Assembly: GCA_016192885.1 (NCBI GenBank)
Contig: JACPTH010000411.1
Span: forward strand, 1 to 7,098
Reading direction: 5' to 3'
DNA: 7,098 bases
From: a bacterium
Lineage (GTDB): Bacteria > Muiribacteriota > Ozemobacteria > Ozemobacterales > Ozemobacteraceae
Shown: in pieces, positions 1 through 5,924 of the stretch
How positions within the stretch are numbered: the first letter of the stretch is position 1
Layout: each line of letters starts with the position of its first letter
Notes under the pieces: model-generated
Told to the model about the DNA's origin: nothing
The model's input: only the letters and a program-made list of their open reading frames with translations
Database searches by the model: none
Made by a program: the position numbers and the translations under genes

Positions 1-774
1 ATTTTGGTCCATTAGATAATTGATTCCCCAATATCCATTGTTGCTTGCTGGGTTCCAAACGTGCTGAAGAGAATATTGGCGTGAAGGATGATAAACTATT
101 AAATCTTCCGTATCACTGATTGCATTAACATTTATAGCTTGAGCCGTGGATGAATCGCCGTAAAATTGGCTTCCAGGACGTTGCGTCGCATTAACGCTTC
201 CTTGCCAAGTTAAAACGCCATTAGTAAAATCATATCTGGCAGTGGTTAAAGTGGCATCACTTCTATTCCAAGTGAAAAAAAGGTAAACTCGGAAATCATT
301 TTTGGAAGGGCCCGCTTGATACTGGCTAGCGGCCATATCAAACCGTGCCACGTCGTAACTGGCCGGATTACCCCCGATTATGTCATCGCCAACGCCGGCT
401 AATATTCTTGAAGTCCCTCTATAAACATCGAACACCCCATACCTTGCCGTCGTTCTAAGAGTAAGTATTCCGTTTATATCGCCTGCAACCGGAGATGTTG
501 GAAGAGGGTTCCCGAAAGGGTCTTTATTAGTGACATAATCCCCCCATCCAGCCGTCGGAAGAACAGCAATTCTTTTGGCGCCCGGGGCAAGAAAAATGAC
601 CTGTTTATCTTGGTTGAAAACCGTTTCAATGCCGGTTGATGGATCAACCTGCAAAATAAAGGTCTTTCCGTTTCGGTTCTCCCCATAAAAATTAGCAAAT
701 ACGTTTGATTGATTTCCTATCACCAGCAAAAGAGAGACGAACAAAAACGTTTTTCTATTGATGAAATAGCGCAT
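1..774 (-). CDS. Secreted protein of unknown function (3' end cut off by the window edge)
   Basis: An uninterrupted reading frame runs from an ATG at 774 to base 1, giving 258 codons with no stop, so the C-terminus lies outside the window. The start is well supported: AGGAGG lies 7 bases upstream (787-782). The N-terminus is a classic signal peptide: basic MRYFINRK, a hydrophobic stretch TFLFVSLLLVIG, and a likely signal peptidase I site after V-F-A at residue 27. The mature part is rich in aromatic residues, Gly, Asn, Thr and Ser and has no further hydrophobic segment, so it looks like a soluble beta-rich exported protein. Residues 39-52 (FILQVDPSTGIETV) resemble a strand-turn-strand of a beta-propeller blade, but that is only an impression. 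No catalytic motif is recognised. It lies 47 bases after the OmpH-like gene on the same strand and is probably in the same transcript. The frame and export signal are secure; the function is unknown. Confidence 0.85.
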   Translation of the reverse strand, partial: MRYFINRKTFLFVSLLLVIGNQSNVFANFYGENRNGKTFILQVDPSTGIETVFNQDKQVIFLAPGAKRIAVLPTAGWGDYVTNKDPFGNPLPTSPVAGDINGILTLRTTARYGVFDVYRGTSRILAGVGDDIIGGNPASYDVARFDMAASQYQAGPSKNDFRVYLFFTWNRSDATLTTARYDFTNGVLTWQGSVNATQRPGSQFYGDSSTAQAINVNAISDTEDLIVYHPSRQYSLQHVWNPASNNGYWGINYLMDQN

Positions 775-781
775 ATCTTCC

Positions 782-787
782 CCTCCT
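782..787 (-). promoter_or_regulatory. Strong Shine-Dalgarno site of the secreted-protein gene
   Basis: On the minus strand this reads AGGAGG, followed by 7 bases and then the ATG at 774. It fixes the start of a gene whose stop lies outside the window. Confidence 0.8.
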
Positions 788-821
788 AGTTCAGGTTTTC
801 AAACCGGAACCGTCAAAACCG

Positions 822-1868
822 TCACAATTTACCGGACCTCTCCCGAATAACCGCATAGGCCGCATCTTGCTCTGATTGACGGGTTTTGTACAATTTGAAA
901 AGGTTCCCAAGGATCTCGAATGTTAAATCTTTCTCCTCGATTTCCATGACTCCGCGCCAAATTGTGCGGGAAACCCCTAACGGCTGGAATGGACTTAAGA
1001 ACGACTTCCGATTGTCAAAAAACTCTCCCGAAAGGGTTTTGAGCATAGCCGGGTCGGTAACGCTTTCAAAATGCCCTCCGCACACCTTCGATGAACTCTG
1101 CTTGGGAAGAGATTTACCAATTGGAAGCGGCGAAGAACCCGAGGCTTGATGTAACAGGTTTTCCAGGTCGGAAAGCCGATTAACTTGCCACCTCTTAAGG
1201 ATATCATTTTCTTGGAAGTTTTCGGTTCCTGTGACTTCACGAGCCTTGGTTTTCTGGTCTGCGAAGGCGGGAAAAACCTTGCTGGAGTTTAGAACAAACG
1301 CGGCTCCCTGAGTTTTCGCGGAAGTTTGAACAGCCCAGTTGATCTCCCCCATTATTCTCTCAAGTTGATCTTTGGGGAGGTTGCCATAACCTTCAAAGGA
1401 AAATTCTCCGAAAACTTTTTTCGCAAGCTTCGCCAAAAGCAATTTGTGCTTATTGTTCAACTCGATGAGTTTGCTTTTTTCCTTCTCGACCGCCTTGTTT
1501 GAAAGATTTTTTGCGGTCGTCGCGACCGTTTTAAAACTTGCGGAAAGCTCCGAATTAATACGCTCAACTTGGCTTTCCATGGACTCTTCGATGCTTTCAA
1601 TGATTTCTCTTTCTTCTTTGGAGATTTCCCAGGCGTTAACCCCGCCTGCTTCAGGTCTATTTGGAATTTGGGTAATAAATCTCCCTTCCCTAAAATCAAA
1701 GGCGCGCATCGCAGGGTGAAAAGCAAGAATTAAAGAAATATCGATTGTCCCAATTACCATTTTACCCGCTTGAATGGGGGCTTTATCGCCTCCAGCGCAG
1801 GCAAAAAGAAACGTGCAACCCGAACGGAACAACAGAATTAGAAAAAACGCGTATTTAAAGTTTTTCAC
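822..1868 (-). CDS. OmpH/Skp-like exported protein with a long C-terminal extension
   Basis: This is a 348-residue protein starting with GTG at 1868. An in-frame TAA lies two codons upstream, and GAGG (1882-1879) lies about 10 bases before the start. Residues 1-25 form an export signal (KNFK, then AFFLILLF) with an unusual Arg15 in the core. Cleavage could follow A-C-A at 23-25, or Cys24 could be a poor lipobox (LFAC). Residues 38-56 (VIGTIDISLILAFHPAMRA) match the opening of the OmpH/Skp family, which has a strand followed by a helix with a conserved His-Pro. Residues 82-152 are charged and probably a long helix or coiled coil. Residues 187-200 (TQGAAFVLNSSKVF) match the closing strand of the Skp fold. 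Skp proteins are usually about 160-200 residues, so the roughly 140 residues after 205 are extra and unrecognised. Known Skp proteins are periplasmic chaperones for outer-membrane proteins. That role is inferred here; the extension may give another one. Confidence 0.75.
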   Translation of the reverse strand: MKNFKYAFFLILLFRSGCTFLFACAGGDKAPIQAGKMVIGTIDISLILAFHPAMRAFDFREGRFITQIPNRPEAGGVNAWEISKEEREIIESIEESMESQVERINSELSASFKTVATTAKNLSNKAVEKEKSKLIELNNKHKLLLAKLAKKVFGEFSFEGYGNLPKDQLERIMGEINWAVQTSAKTQGAAFVLNSSKVFPAFADQKTKAREVTGTENFQENDILKRWQVNRLSDLENLLHQASGSSPLPIGKSLPKQSSSKVCGGHFESVTDPAMLKTLSGEFFDNRKSFLSPFQPLGVSRTIWRGVMEIEEKDLTFEILGNLFKLYKTRQSEQDAAYAVIRERSGKL

Positions 1869-1953
1869 AAATTATCCGCCTCATTAATTTTTTATTGCAA
1901 TTTCAATGCCGATGTTAATCGTAAAAAAACAAGTTGCTCCACGCATTTACCGA

Positions 1954-1989
1954 TAAAGCGCTTTACATTTAGTGTAAACAATTTTTACA
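1954..1989. promoter_or_regulatory. Candidate operator: three phased TTTACA/TGTAAA half-sites and a 12-bp palindrome
   Basis: On the plus strand, TTTACA (1962-1967), TGTAAA (1973-1978) and TTTACA (1984-1989) are each separated by exactly 5 bases, so two overlapping inverted repeats share the middle copy with an 11-base period. The perfect palindrome TAAAGCGCTTTA (1954-1965) overlaps the first copy. The block lies about 86-121 bases upstream of the GTG start of the OmpH-like gene, in the largest intergenic gap of the window (1869-2016). The spacing suits a dimeric repressor or activator binding one face of the helix. Minus-strand TTTACA (1978-1973) could also act as a -35 element, but no convincing -10 follows at the right distance, so I do not call a promoter. 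The regulator is unknown. Confidence 0.45.
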
Positions 1990-2016
1990 TCTTTTAAATA
2001 ATTTTTCAACGATGAT

Positions 2017-3279
2017 TCATTCGCACCACGCGCCAAGGTTGTCGGTAGATTTTACTTGTACAACCTCCAAAAGGTTTTTGCCCAAAAATGTCGCCTCTTT
2101 CTTGCGGCAAGGAATGTACTCTCGACTGTAACCTTTCCAAACGCCTAGAGATTGGTTTTCCCAAAGAACTTCAACCTTTCGATTTTCGAATTTCTTGAAA
2201 AACTTCTCGGAAAGTCTCTTATTTACGCAATCAGCTTCAAAAACTCGATCTTGCTTAACGTTCGGAGGAACCTGACTAGGAAAAGTTGAGGCAAGGGTAT
2301 GAGGGCGAGGGGAATACCTGAAAATGTGAATTTTTGAAAATTCCATGGCTTCAATGAATTTAATTCCCGAGTAAAAATCTTGGTCAGTTTCCCCCGGAAA
2401 TCCAACGATAAGATCCGTGGTCAAGCCAACCTCAGGGACCTTTTCCCGAATTTTCCCGACAACCCCTTGGAAAGCTTCCTTGTCGTAAGGCCTCTTCATT
2501 GATCGAAGAATTTTATTGGAACCTGATTGCAAGGGAATGTGAAAGTGAAAGCAGGATTTGGGAGACGATGAAACCCAATCGATAAGCGGTTGGTCCACTT
2601 CAAGCGGCTCAATAGAGCTCAAGCGAATCCGGTCGATTCCGGAAATTTCTTCCAATGCCCTCAAAACATTGGGGAGTCCGAATTGATACCGTCCAAGGTG
2701 AATTCCGGTAATGACAATCTCTCGAAAGCCATGGGAGGAAAGTGATTTTGCCTCATAAACTATGTCTTCGATTGGACGCGATCTCTCGGTTCCCCTTAAA
2801 AATGGAACGATGCAATAGGCGCAAAATTGGGAACACCCGTCTTGAATTTTTATGAAAGCCCTTGTCCGCGCAGTGGAGCAGGGTTGGGACGATTGTTTGG
2901 GGTTGCCAGGAGCATCTTTGAATTCAAAAGACGTTTGAATGCCGGTTTCATCAAAAATTCGCAAAAGATCTTCATTTGAATGTGTTGGCATAATTACCCC
3001 ATCCGCGTCCGGAGAATCCAGGCCATCTTTTTCCCGCAACTTCGCTTCGCAACCGGCAAGAAAAATTTTGGAATTAGGCCAACGACTTTTTGCGGATCTT
3101 AATTCTTGACGAACCTTTTGAGCGGACCTGACCGTCACCGAGCAGCTATTTAAAATGAAAAAATCCGGAGCAGAATTTCTCGCCGGAGAAAAACCCAAAT
3201 TGATTAATCTTTGGGCTAGGCGTTCCCCGTCATATTGATTTACCTTACAACCTAGAGTCCGAATAAGAAAAAAAGGCAT
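2017..3279 (-). CDS. mtaB: tRNA (t6A37) methylthiotransferase MtaB
   Basis: MtaB is a radical-SAM enzyme that adds a methylthio group to t6A at position 37 of tRNA-Lys(UUU), forming ms2t6A and improving decoding accuracy. The 420-residue length is close to the family norm. The N-terminal UPF0004 domain opens with LGCKVNQYD, the MtaB form of this motif (MiaB has GCQMN), and supplies the auxiliary cluster cysteines Cys11, Cys46 and Cys77. The radical-SAM cluster is C149-x3-C153-x2-C156 in DGCSQFCAYC. The conserved segments LSSIEP, HIPLQSGS and DLIVGFPGET follow. Residues from about 362 onward look like a weak TRAM RNA-binding domain. The ATG start is 7 bases after the rsmE stop, with no clear Shine-Dalgarno site, so translation is probably coupled to rsmE. 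It is likely the last gene of the rsfS-rsmE-mtaB run. Identification is secure. Confidence 0.95.
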   Translation of the reverse strand: MPFFLIRTLGCKVNQYDGERLAQRLINLGFSPARNSAPDFFILNSCSVTVRSAQKVRQELRSAKSRWPNSKIFLAGCEAKLREKDGLDSPDADGVIMPTHSNEDLLRIFDETGIQTSFEFKDAPGNPKQSSQPCSTARTRAFIKIQDGCSQFCAYCIVPFLRGTERSRPIEDIVYEAKSLSSHGFREIVITGIHLGRYQFGLPNVLRALEEISGIDRIRLSSIEPLEVDQPLIDWVSSSPKSCFHFHIPLQSGSNKILRSMKRPYDKEAFQGVVGKIREKVPEVGLTTDLIVGFPGETDQDFYSGIKFIEAMEFSKIHIFRYSPRPHTLASTFPSQVPPNVKQDRVFEADCVNKRLSEKFFKKFENRKVEVLWENQSLGVWKGYSREYIPCRKKEATFLGKNLLEVVQVKSTDNLGAWCE

Positions 3280-3286
3280 TAGCTTA

Positions 3287-4021
3287 TTAACCCATTAATT
3301 TGGAAATGGCGACAATGGGTGAAGTTTCAGCACGAAATATTCGGTTACCTAAATGGGAAACCTCCCAGCCCTTTTCATGAAACATAACCAGTTCATCTTC
3401 AATAAACCCACCTTCCGGGCCTGAGGCTATCCATATTTCTGATGGAATTTGCTCGAAAAATTCGGGGAGAGTTTTGGGAGAAAACCGCTCAATTGAATAA
3501 CTTTTCTTCCCCAGTCGGCCATCAAGAAAAGAAATAGGATGCAAAACAAAACCCCTAATTCCAGTTGAAACGATTGGAACTTGGTCCAAAGAAATTGGAC
3601 CTTCAATGGTGGGAGTTTGGCAACCCCCGCATTGCAACATTGCCGAAATAGCTATCTTTCCCCAGCGATTAAGTTTATTTTGCGAAATGGAGGAAACAAT
3701 GCATCGTTTGGCGAACAAAGGAACAAATTTCGTGACTCCCAATTCTACGGCCTTCTCAACTAACCACTCAAACCTCTCGCCTTTTGTGACTCCCGGAAAT
3801 AGGGTAACTTTGAATTTTAATTCGCGGTCGGGAAAGTAACAATCATCAATAGCATCAATAGAATAATGGCCATGAGTGGAGAGTTTCGCGCTGGTTTCCT
3901 TTAAATTTCCATCAGTGAGAAAAAATTCATCACCGATCTTAACCCTCAAAACGCGTTCTAAATATTTTCGGTTCTCAGAGGATAAAATACCATTAAGATT
4001 AGGTTCAAAAATCCTAATCAC
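3287..4021 (-). CDS. rsmE: 16S rRNA (uracil(1498)-N3)-methyltransferase RsmE
   Basis: RsmE methylates N3 of U1498 in 16S rRNA within the 30S subunit, using S-adenosylmethionine and a SPOUT trefoil-knot fold. The 244-residue protein has the expected length. An N-terminal PUA-like part (residues 1-75) contains the typical YLERVLRVKIGD. The segment KGERFEWLVEKAVELGV (80-96) is the family signature. The knot motifs are SGPEGGF (200-206) and LGNRIFRAETSP (224-235), which form the SAM site. One departure is QCGGCQTP (130-137), where many relatives have QSGR. The start is GTG at 4021, chosen because MIRIFEPN matches the usual RsmE N-terminus. No Shine-Dalgarno site precedes it; the upstream 32 bases are almost all A and T. 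It lies between rsfS and mtaB, and all three act on translation. Identification is secure. Confidence 0.95.
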   Translation of the reverse strand: MIRIFEPNLNGILSSENRKYLERVLRVKIGDEFFLTDGNLKETSAKLSTHGHYSIDAIDDCYFPDRELKFKVTLFPGVTKGERFEWLVEKAVELGVTKFVPLFAKRCIVSSISQNKLNRWGKIAISAMLQCGGCQTPTIEGPISLDQVPIVSTGIRGFVLHPISFLDGRLGKKSYSIERFSPKTLPEFFEQIPSEIWIASGPEGGFIEDELVMFHEKGWEVSHLGNRIFRAETSPIVAISKLMG

Positions 4022-4053
4022 AAGGCAAAAAAAATAAAAAATTATTATTATTT

Positions 4054-4443
4054 TTAATTCTCTGAGAATATTTCAATTTTCCTGGCATCACTCCAGAGAT
4101 CCTCCAGGGCATAAAATCTTCTTGTTTCCTTTTGGAAGATATGAAATATGATGTTTCCTGCATCGATCAACACCCATGTTCCCGTTTTAAAGCCTTCGAT
4201 CGAGGATTTAATCCCCAATTCTTTAAGTCGTTTCGAAACCGATTCCGCAATGGCTTGAACCTGGGGAAAATTGTTCCCGGATACGATAATGAAAAAATCA
4301 GTGTATCCGGCCAAATCTCCAACATCGAGCACGGAAATTTCTTCCCCCTTTTTTTCAAGTATTCCGGCGACAATGCTCTTAATAACATCAATCCCGGAAC
4401 TCGATGACGATAACTCGTCAGCAAATTCAACAGTTTTCTTCAT
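4054..4443 (-). CDS. rsfS: Ribosomal silencing factor RsfS
   Basis: RsfS (DUF143/Iojap family) binds ribosomal protein uL14 on the 50S subunit and blocks joining to the 30S subunit, lowering translation when nutrients are scarce. The 129-residue protein carries the whole family pattern: TDFFIIVSGNN (48-58), QVQAIAESV (61-69), EGFKTGTWVLID (83-94), HIF (101-103) and RRFYALEDLW (108-117). About 17 residues precede the conserved domain and include a run of five serines (12-16), a little longer than in compact relatives. The ATG at 4443 is preceded by GAGG about 4 bases upstream, a close but usable site. It follows the oxidoreductase gamma gene by 62 bases and precedes rsmE by 32. In many bacteria rsfS sits near nadD; no such gene is seen here. 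Confidence 0.95.
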   Translation of the reverse strand: MKKTVEFADELSSSSSGIDVIKSIVAGILEKKGEEISVLDVGDLAGYTDFFIIVSGNNFPQVQAIAESVSKRLKELGIKSSIEGFKTGTWVLIDAGNIIFHIFQKETRRFYALEDLWSDARKIEIFSEN

Positions 4444-4477
4444 TTTACCTCAATTGTGCCTTTCATGGCAGAATAAC

Positions 4478-4495
4478 GATAATGTTATCATAACA
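4478..4495. repeat. Overlapping inverted repeats upstream of rsfS
   Basis: TGTTATCATAACA (4483-4495) is a perfect dyad with 6-base arms and one central base. It overlaps a second dyad, GATAATGTTATC (4478-4489), with 5-base arms. Both lie in the 62-base gap between the gamma-subunit gene and rsfS, about 35-52 bases ahead of the rsfS start. They could be an operator or a weak RNA hairpin; no T-run follows, so it is not a classic terminator. AT-rich sequence makes chance dyads more likely. Confidence 0.3.
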
Positions 4496-4505
4496 ATATC
4501 AATAT

Positions 4506-5108
4506 TCAGATTCCTTTGAATACCGAGTAAACGTATCTTCCAAACATGTATCGTTTTTCTTTTACAAAATTGTAGCCTTTTTCAAAGGCAGTTAAATTCA
4601 ATTCAGTTAATGCTTTTTTGGTTGTGGAAATAAGGGCGGAAATGTTCTTTGTAACATCTTCATAAATTAGAATTTTACTTAATTTCACATAGGCGCCTGC
4701 CATTACCATGTTCGCCACTCGCGAATCCCCCAAATCATCCGCGATTTCACTCGCCGGGATCTCGACAAGTCTTATGTCATCCCGAAATTCCTGGCGTTCG
4801 ATTAAGGACGAATTATACATTAGCATTCCTCCAGGTTTTATTCGAACGTTGAATTTTGAAACCGATGGCCGGTTCATAGCAATGACGATATCAGGAATTG
4901 TCACCAGAGGAGAACCAATCGGTTGTTCGGATATTATTACGGTACAATTCGCTGTTCCTCCTCTCATCTCCGGGCCGTATGAAGGAATCCAGGAGACATA
5001 TTTTCCCGAGATCATTCCAACTTGAGCTAACAACTTTCCCAGGAAAAGAATCCCTTGTCCGCCAAAGCCTGCAAGAATAATTTTCTCAACTTTAATTTTA
5101 TCCGGCAT
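4506..5108 (-). CDS. 2-oxoacid:ferredoxin oxidoreductase, gamma subunit (VorC/KorC type)
   Basis: This is the gamma subunit of a multi-subunit 2-oxoacid:ferredoxin oxidoreductase. In this family the gamma domain contacts coenzyme A and supports the alpha/beta core in the cytoplasm. The 200-residue length is typical. The hallmark GFGGQG is at residues 14-19 (LAGFGGQGILFLGKLLAQ), followed by SYGPEMRGGTANC (43-55) and PDIVIAMNRPS. The ATG at 5108 has AGGAG (5121-5117) with an 8-base spacer, so the start is firm. The gene follows the beta subunit by about 48 bases, and a stem-loop spans that boundary. The order ferredoxin-alpha-beta-gamma is a common arrangement for VorDBAC and KorDABC enzymes. 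The substrate cannot be read from this subunit. Confidence 0.93.
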   Translation of the reverse strand: MPDKIKVEKIILAGFGGQGILFLGKLLAQVGMISGKYVSWIPSYGPEMRGGTANCTVIISEQPIGSPLVTIPDIVIAMNRPSVSKFNVRIKPGGMLMYNSSLIERQEFRDDIRLVEIPASEIADDLGDSRVANMVMAGAYVKLSKILIYEDVTKNISALISTTKKALTELNLTAFEKGYNFVKEKRYMFGRYVYSVFKGI

Positions 5109-5142
5109 TTCGCTTGCTCCTGAAACCCATGTATTTTCCGGG

Positions 5143-5168
5143 GAGAACCAGCGGAACTATTGGTTCTC
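5143..5168 (-). repeat. Inverted repeat (RNA hairpin) around the beta-subunit stop codon
   Basis: GAGAACCA (5143-5150) and TGGTTCTC (5161-5168) are perfect 8-base inverted arms around a 10-base loop. In the mRNA the upstream arm encodes the last codons of the beta subunit and the UAG stop (5159-5157) lies in the loop. No U-run follows, so this is not an intrinsic terminator. It could slow ribosomes at the stop, protect the message from decay, or set the ratio of beta to gamma subunit. Confidence 0.5.
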
Positions 5169-5909
5169 AATTTCCGTTTTATCTTTAAAGACGCCAAGTG
5201 GAAAAACGGGGATCATGCTTTCCGCTAGCCATTTATGGGCGTTTCCGGGTGATTTCCCCCAATTGGTCGGGCACGTGGAAAGAACTTCAACGAAGCTGAA
5301 TCCTTTTCCTTCCTTTTGGTTCATGAAGGCTTTCCTGACGAATTTTTTTGCATTAAGGAGGTTTGCCGGGGTGTTAACCGCAACCCTACAGATGAGTACG
5401 GGGCTTTCAAGGGTCGCAAGCATTTCCGACACTCGGATAGGGTGCCCGTGAATTGCAGGGTCTCGGCCATAGGGAGATGTAGTGGTTTTCATCCCCAACA
5501 GGGTAGTTGGAGCCATTTGGCCTCCAGTCATTCCATAAATAGCATTGTTGATAAAGAAGACCGATATTTTCTCCCCTCGGTTTGCGGCATGGATTATTTC
5601 ACCGATTCCGATGGAGGCGAGATCGCCGTCACCCTGGTAGGTAAAAACCATGCAGTCGGGGCGGCTTCGCTTGATTCCGGTTGCCACCGCCGGGGCTCTT
5701 CCGTGGGCAGCGGAGATAAAATCAACGTCGAAATAATCGAAGATAAAAACCGAGCATCCTACTGATGCTACTCCAATGGTTTTGGGTGCCAATTCCAGCT
5801 CGTCAATGACCTCCGCCACCAAGCGGTGAATAACTCCATGGTCGCATCCCGGGCAATAGTGGAATGGCGTATTTGTCATACTTTTGGGACGAGAAAAAAC
5901 TTTTTCCAT
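5157..5909 (-). CDS. 2-oxoacid:ferredoxin oxidoreductase, thiamine-pyrophosphate beta subunit (VorA/KorB type)
   Basis: This subunit binds thiamine pyrophosphate and decarboxylates the 2-oxoacid. Counting from the ATG at 5909 it has 250 residues. CPGCDHG is at 19-25 and SAAHGRAPAVATGIKR at 66-81. The TPP/Mg signature GDGD (93-96) leads to NN at 121-122, followed by YGMTGGQMAPTT (125-136). I chose ATG 5909 because AAAGGA (5924-5919) lies 9 bases ahead. A TTG at 5927 would add six residues and overlap the alpha stop in TTGA, which is a possible coupling arrangement, but no Shine-Dalgarno site precedes it. The gene lies between the alpha and gamma genes, as expected for one complex. Family membership is certain. 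The substrate is probably a branched-chain 2-oxoacid, judged from the alpha subunit, but 2-oxoglutarate remains possible. Confidence 0.93.
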   Translation of the reverse strand: MEKVFSRPKSMTNTPFHYCPGCDHGVIHRLVAEVIDELELAPKTIGVASVGCSVFIFDYFDVDFISAAHGRAPAVATGIKRSRPDCMVFTYQGDGDLASIGIGEIIHAANRGEKISVFFINNAIYGMTGGQMAPTTLLGMKTTTSPYGRDPAIHGHPIRVSEMLATLESPVLICRVAVNTPANLLNAKKFVRKAFMNQKEGKGFSFVEVLSTCPTNWGKSPGNAHKWLAESMIPVFPLGVFKDKTEIENQ

Positions 5910-5918
5910 GGACTTTTG

Positions 5919-5924
5919 TCCTTT
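5919..5924 (-). promoter_or_regulatory. Shine-Dalgarno site that favours ATG 5909 for the beta subunit
   Basis: On the minus strand this reads AAAGGA, 9 bases before the ATG at 5909. It overlaps the first base of the alpha-subunit stop and lies downstream of the alternative TTG at 5927, so it can serve only the ATG. Confidence 0.6.

Noticed and set aside
474..698. A 74-codon minus-strand frame inside the secreted-protein gene
   Set aside because: It is an alternative frame of the real gene at 1-774, which has a strong ribosome binding site and signal peptide.
788..821. Small GGTTT/AAACC hairpin and a repeated TGACGGTT between the two exported-protein genes
   Set aside because: The arms are 4-6 bases, the alternative pairings conflict and no T-run follows; this is within chance expectation.
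886..1149. A plus-strand open frame opposite the OmpH-like gene
   Set aside because: It is an antisense shadow with no ribosome binding site or recognisable domain, and the opposite strand carries the convincing gene.
1795..1868. Definite lipoprotein call for the OmpH-like protein
   Set aside because: The cysteine at residue 24 has Phe at the -2 position of the lipobox and a standard A-C-A cleavage site overlaps it, so lipidation is left open.
1869..2016. A sigma-70-type promoter ahead of the OmpH-like gene
   Set aside because: TTTACA, TTGTTT and TTGAAA could each be a -35, but none has a good -10 at 16-18 bases, so no promoter was called beyond the operator-like repeats.
4022..4053. Possible intrinsic terminator between rsfS and rsmE (A/T stem followed by T-runs)
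   Set aside because: The only stem is six A-T pairs with no GC, too weak for an intrinsic terminator, and rsmE and mtaB follow in the same direction.
5316..5765. A 149-codon plus-strand open frame antisense to the beta-subunit gene
   Set aside because: It lies wholly inside a well-identified gene on the other strand, has no Shine-Dalgarno site I could support, and its translation looks like no protein family.
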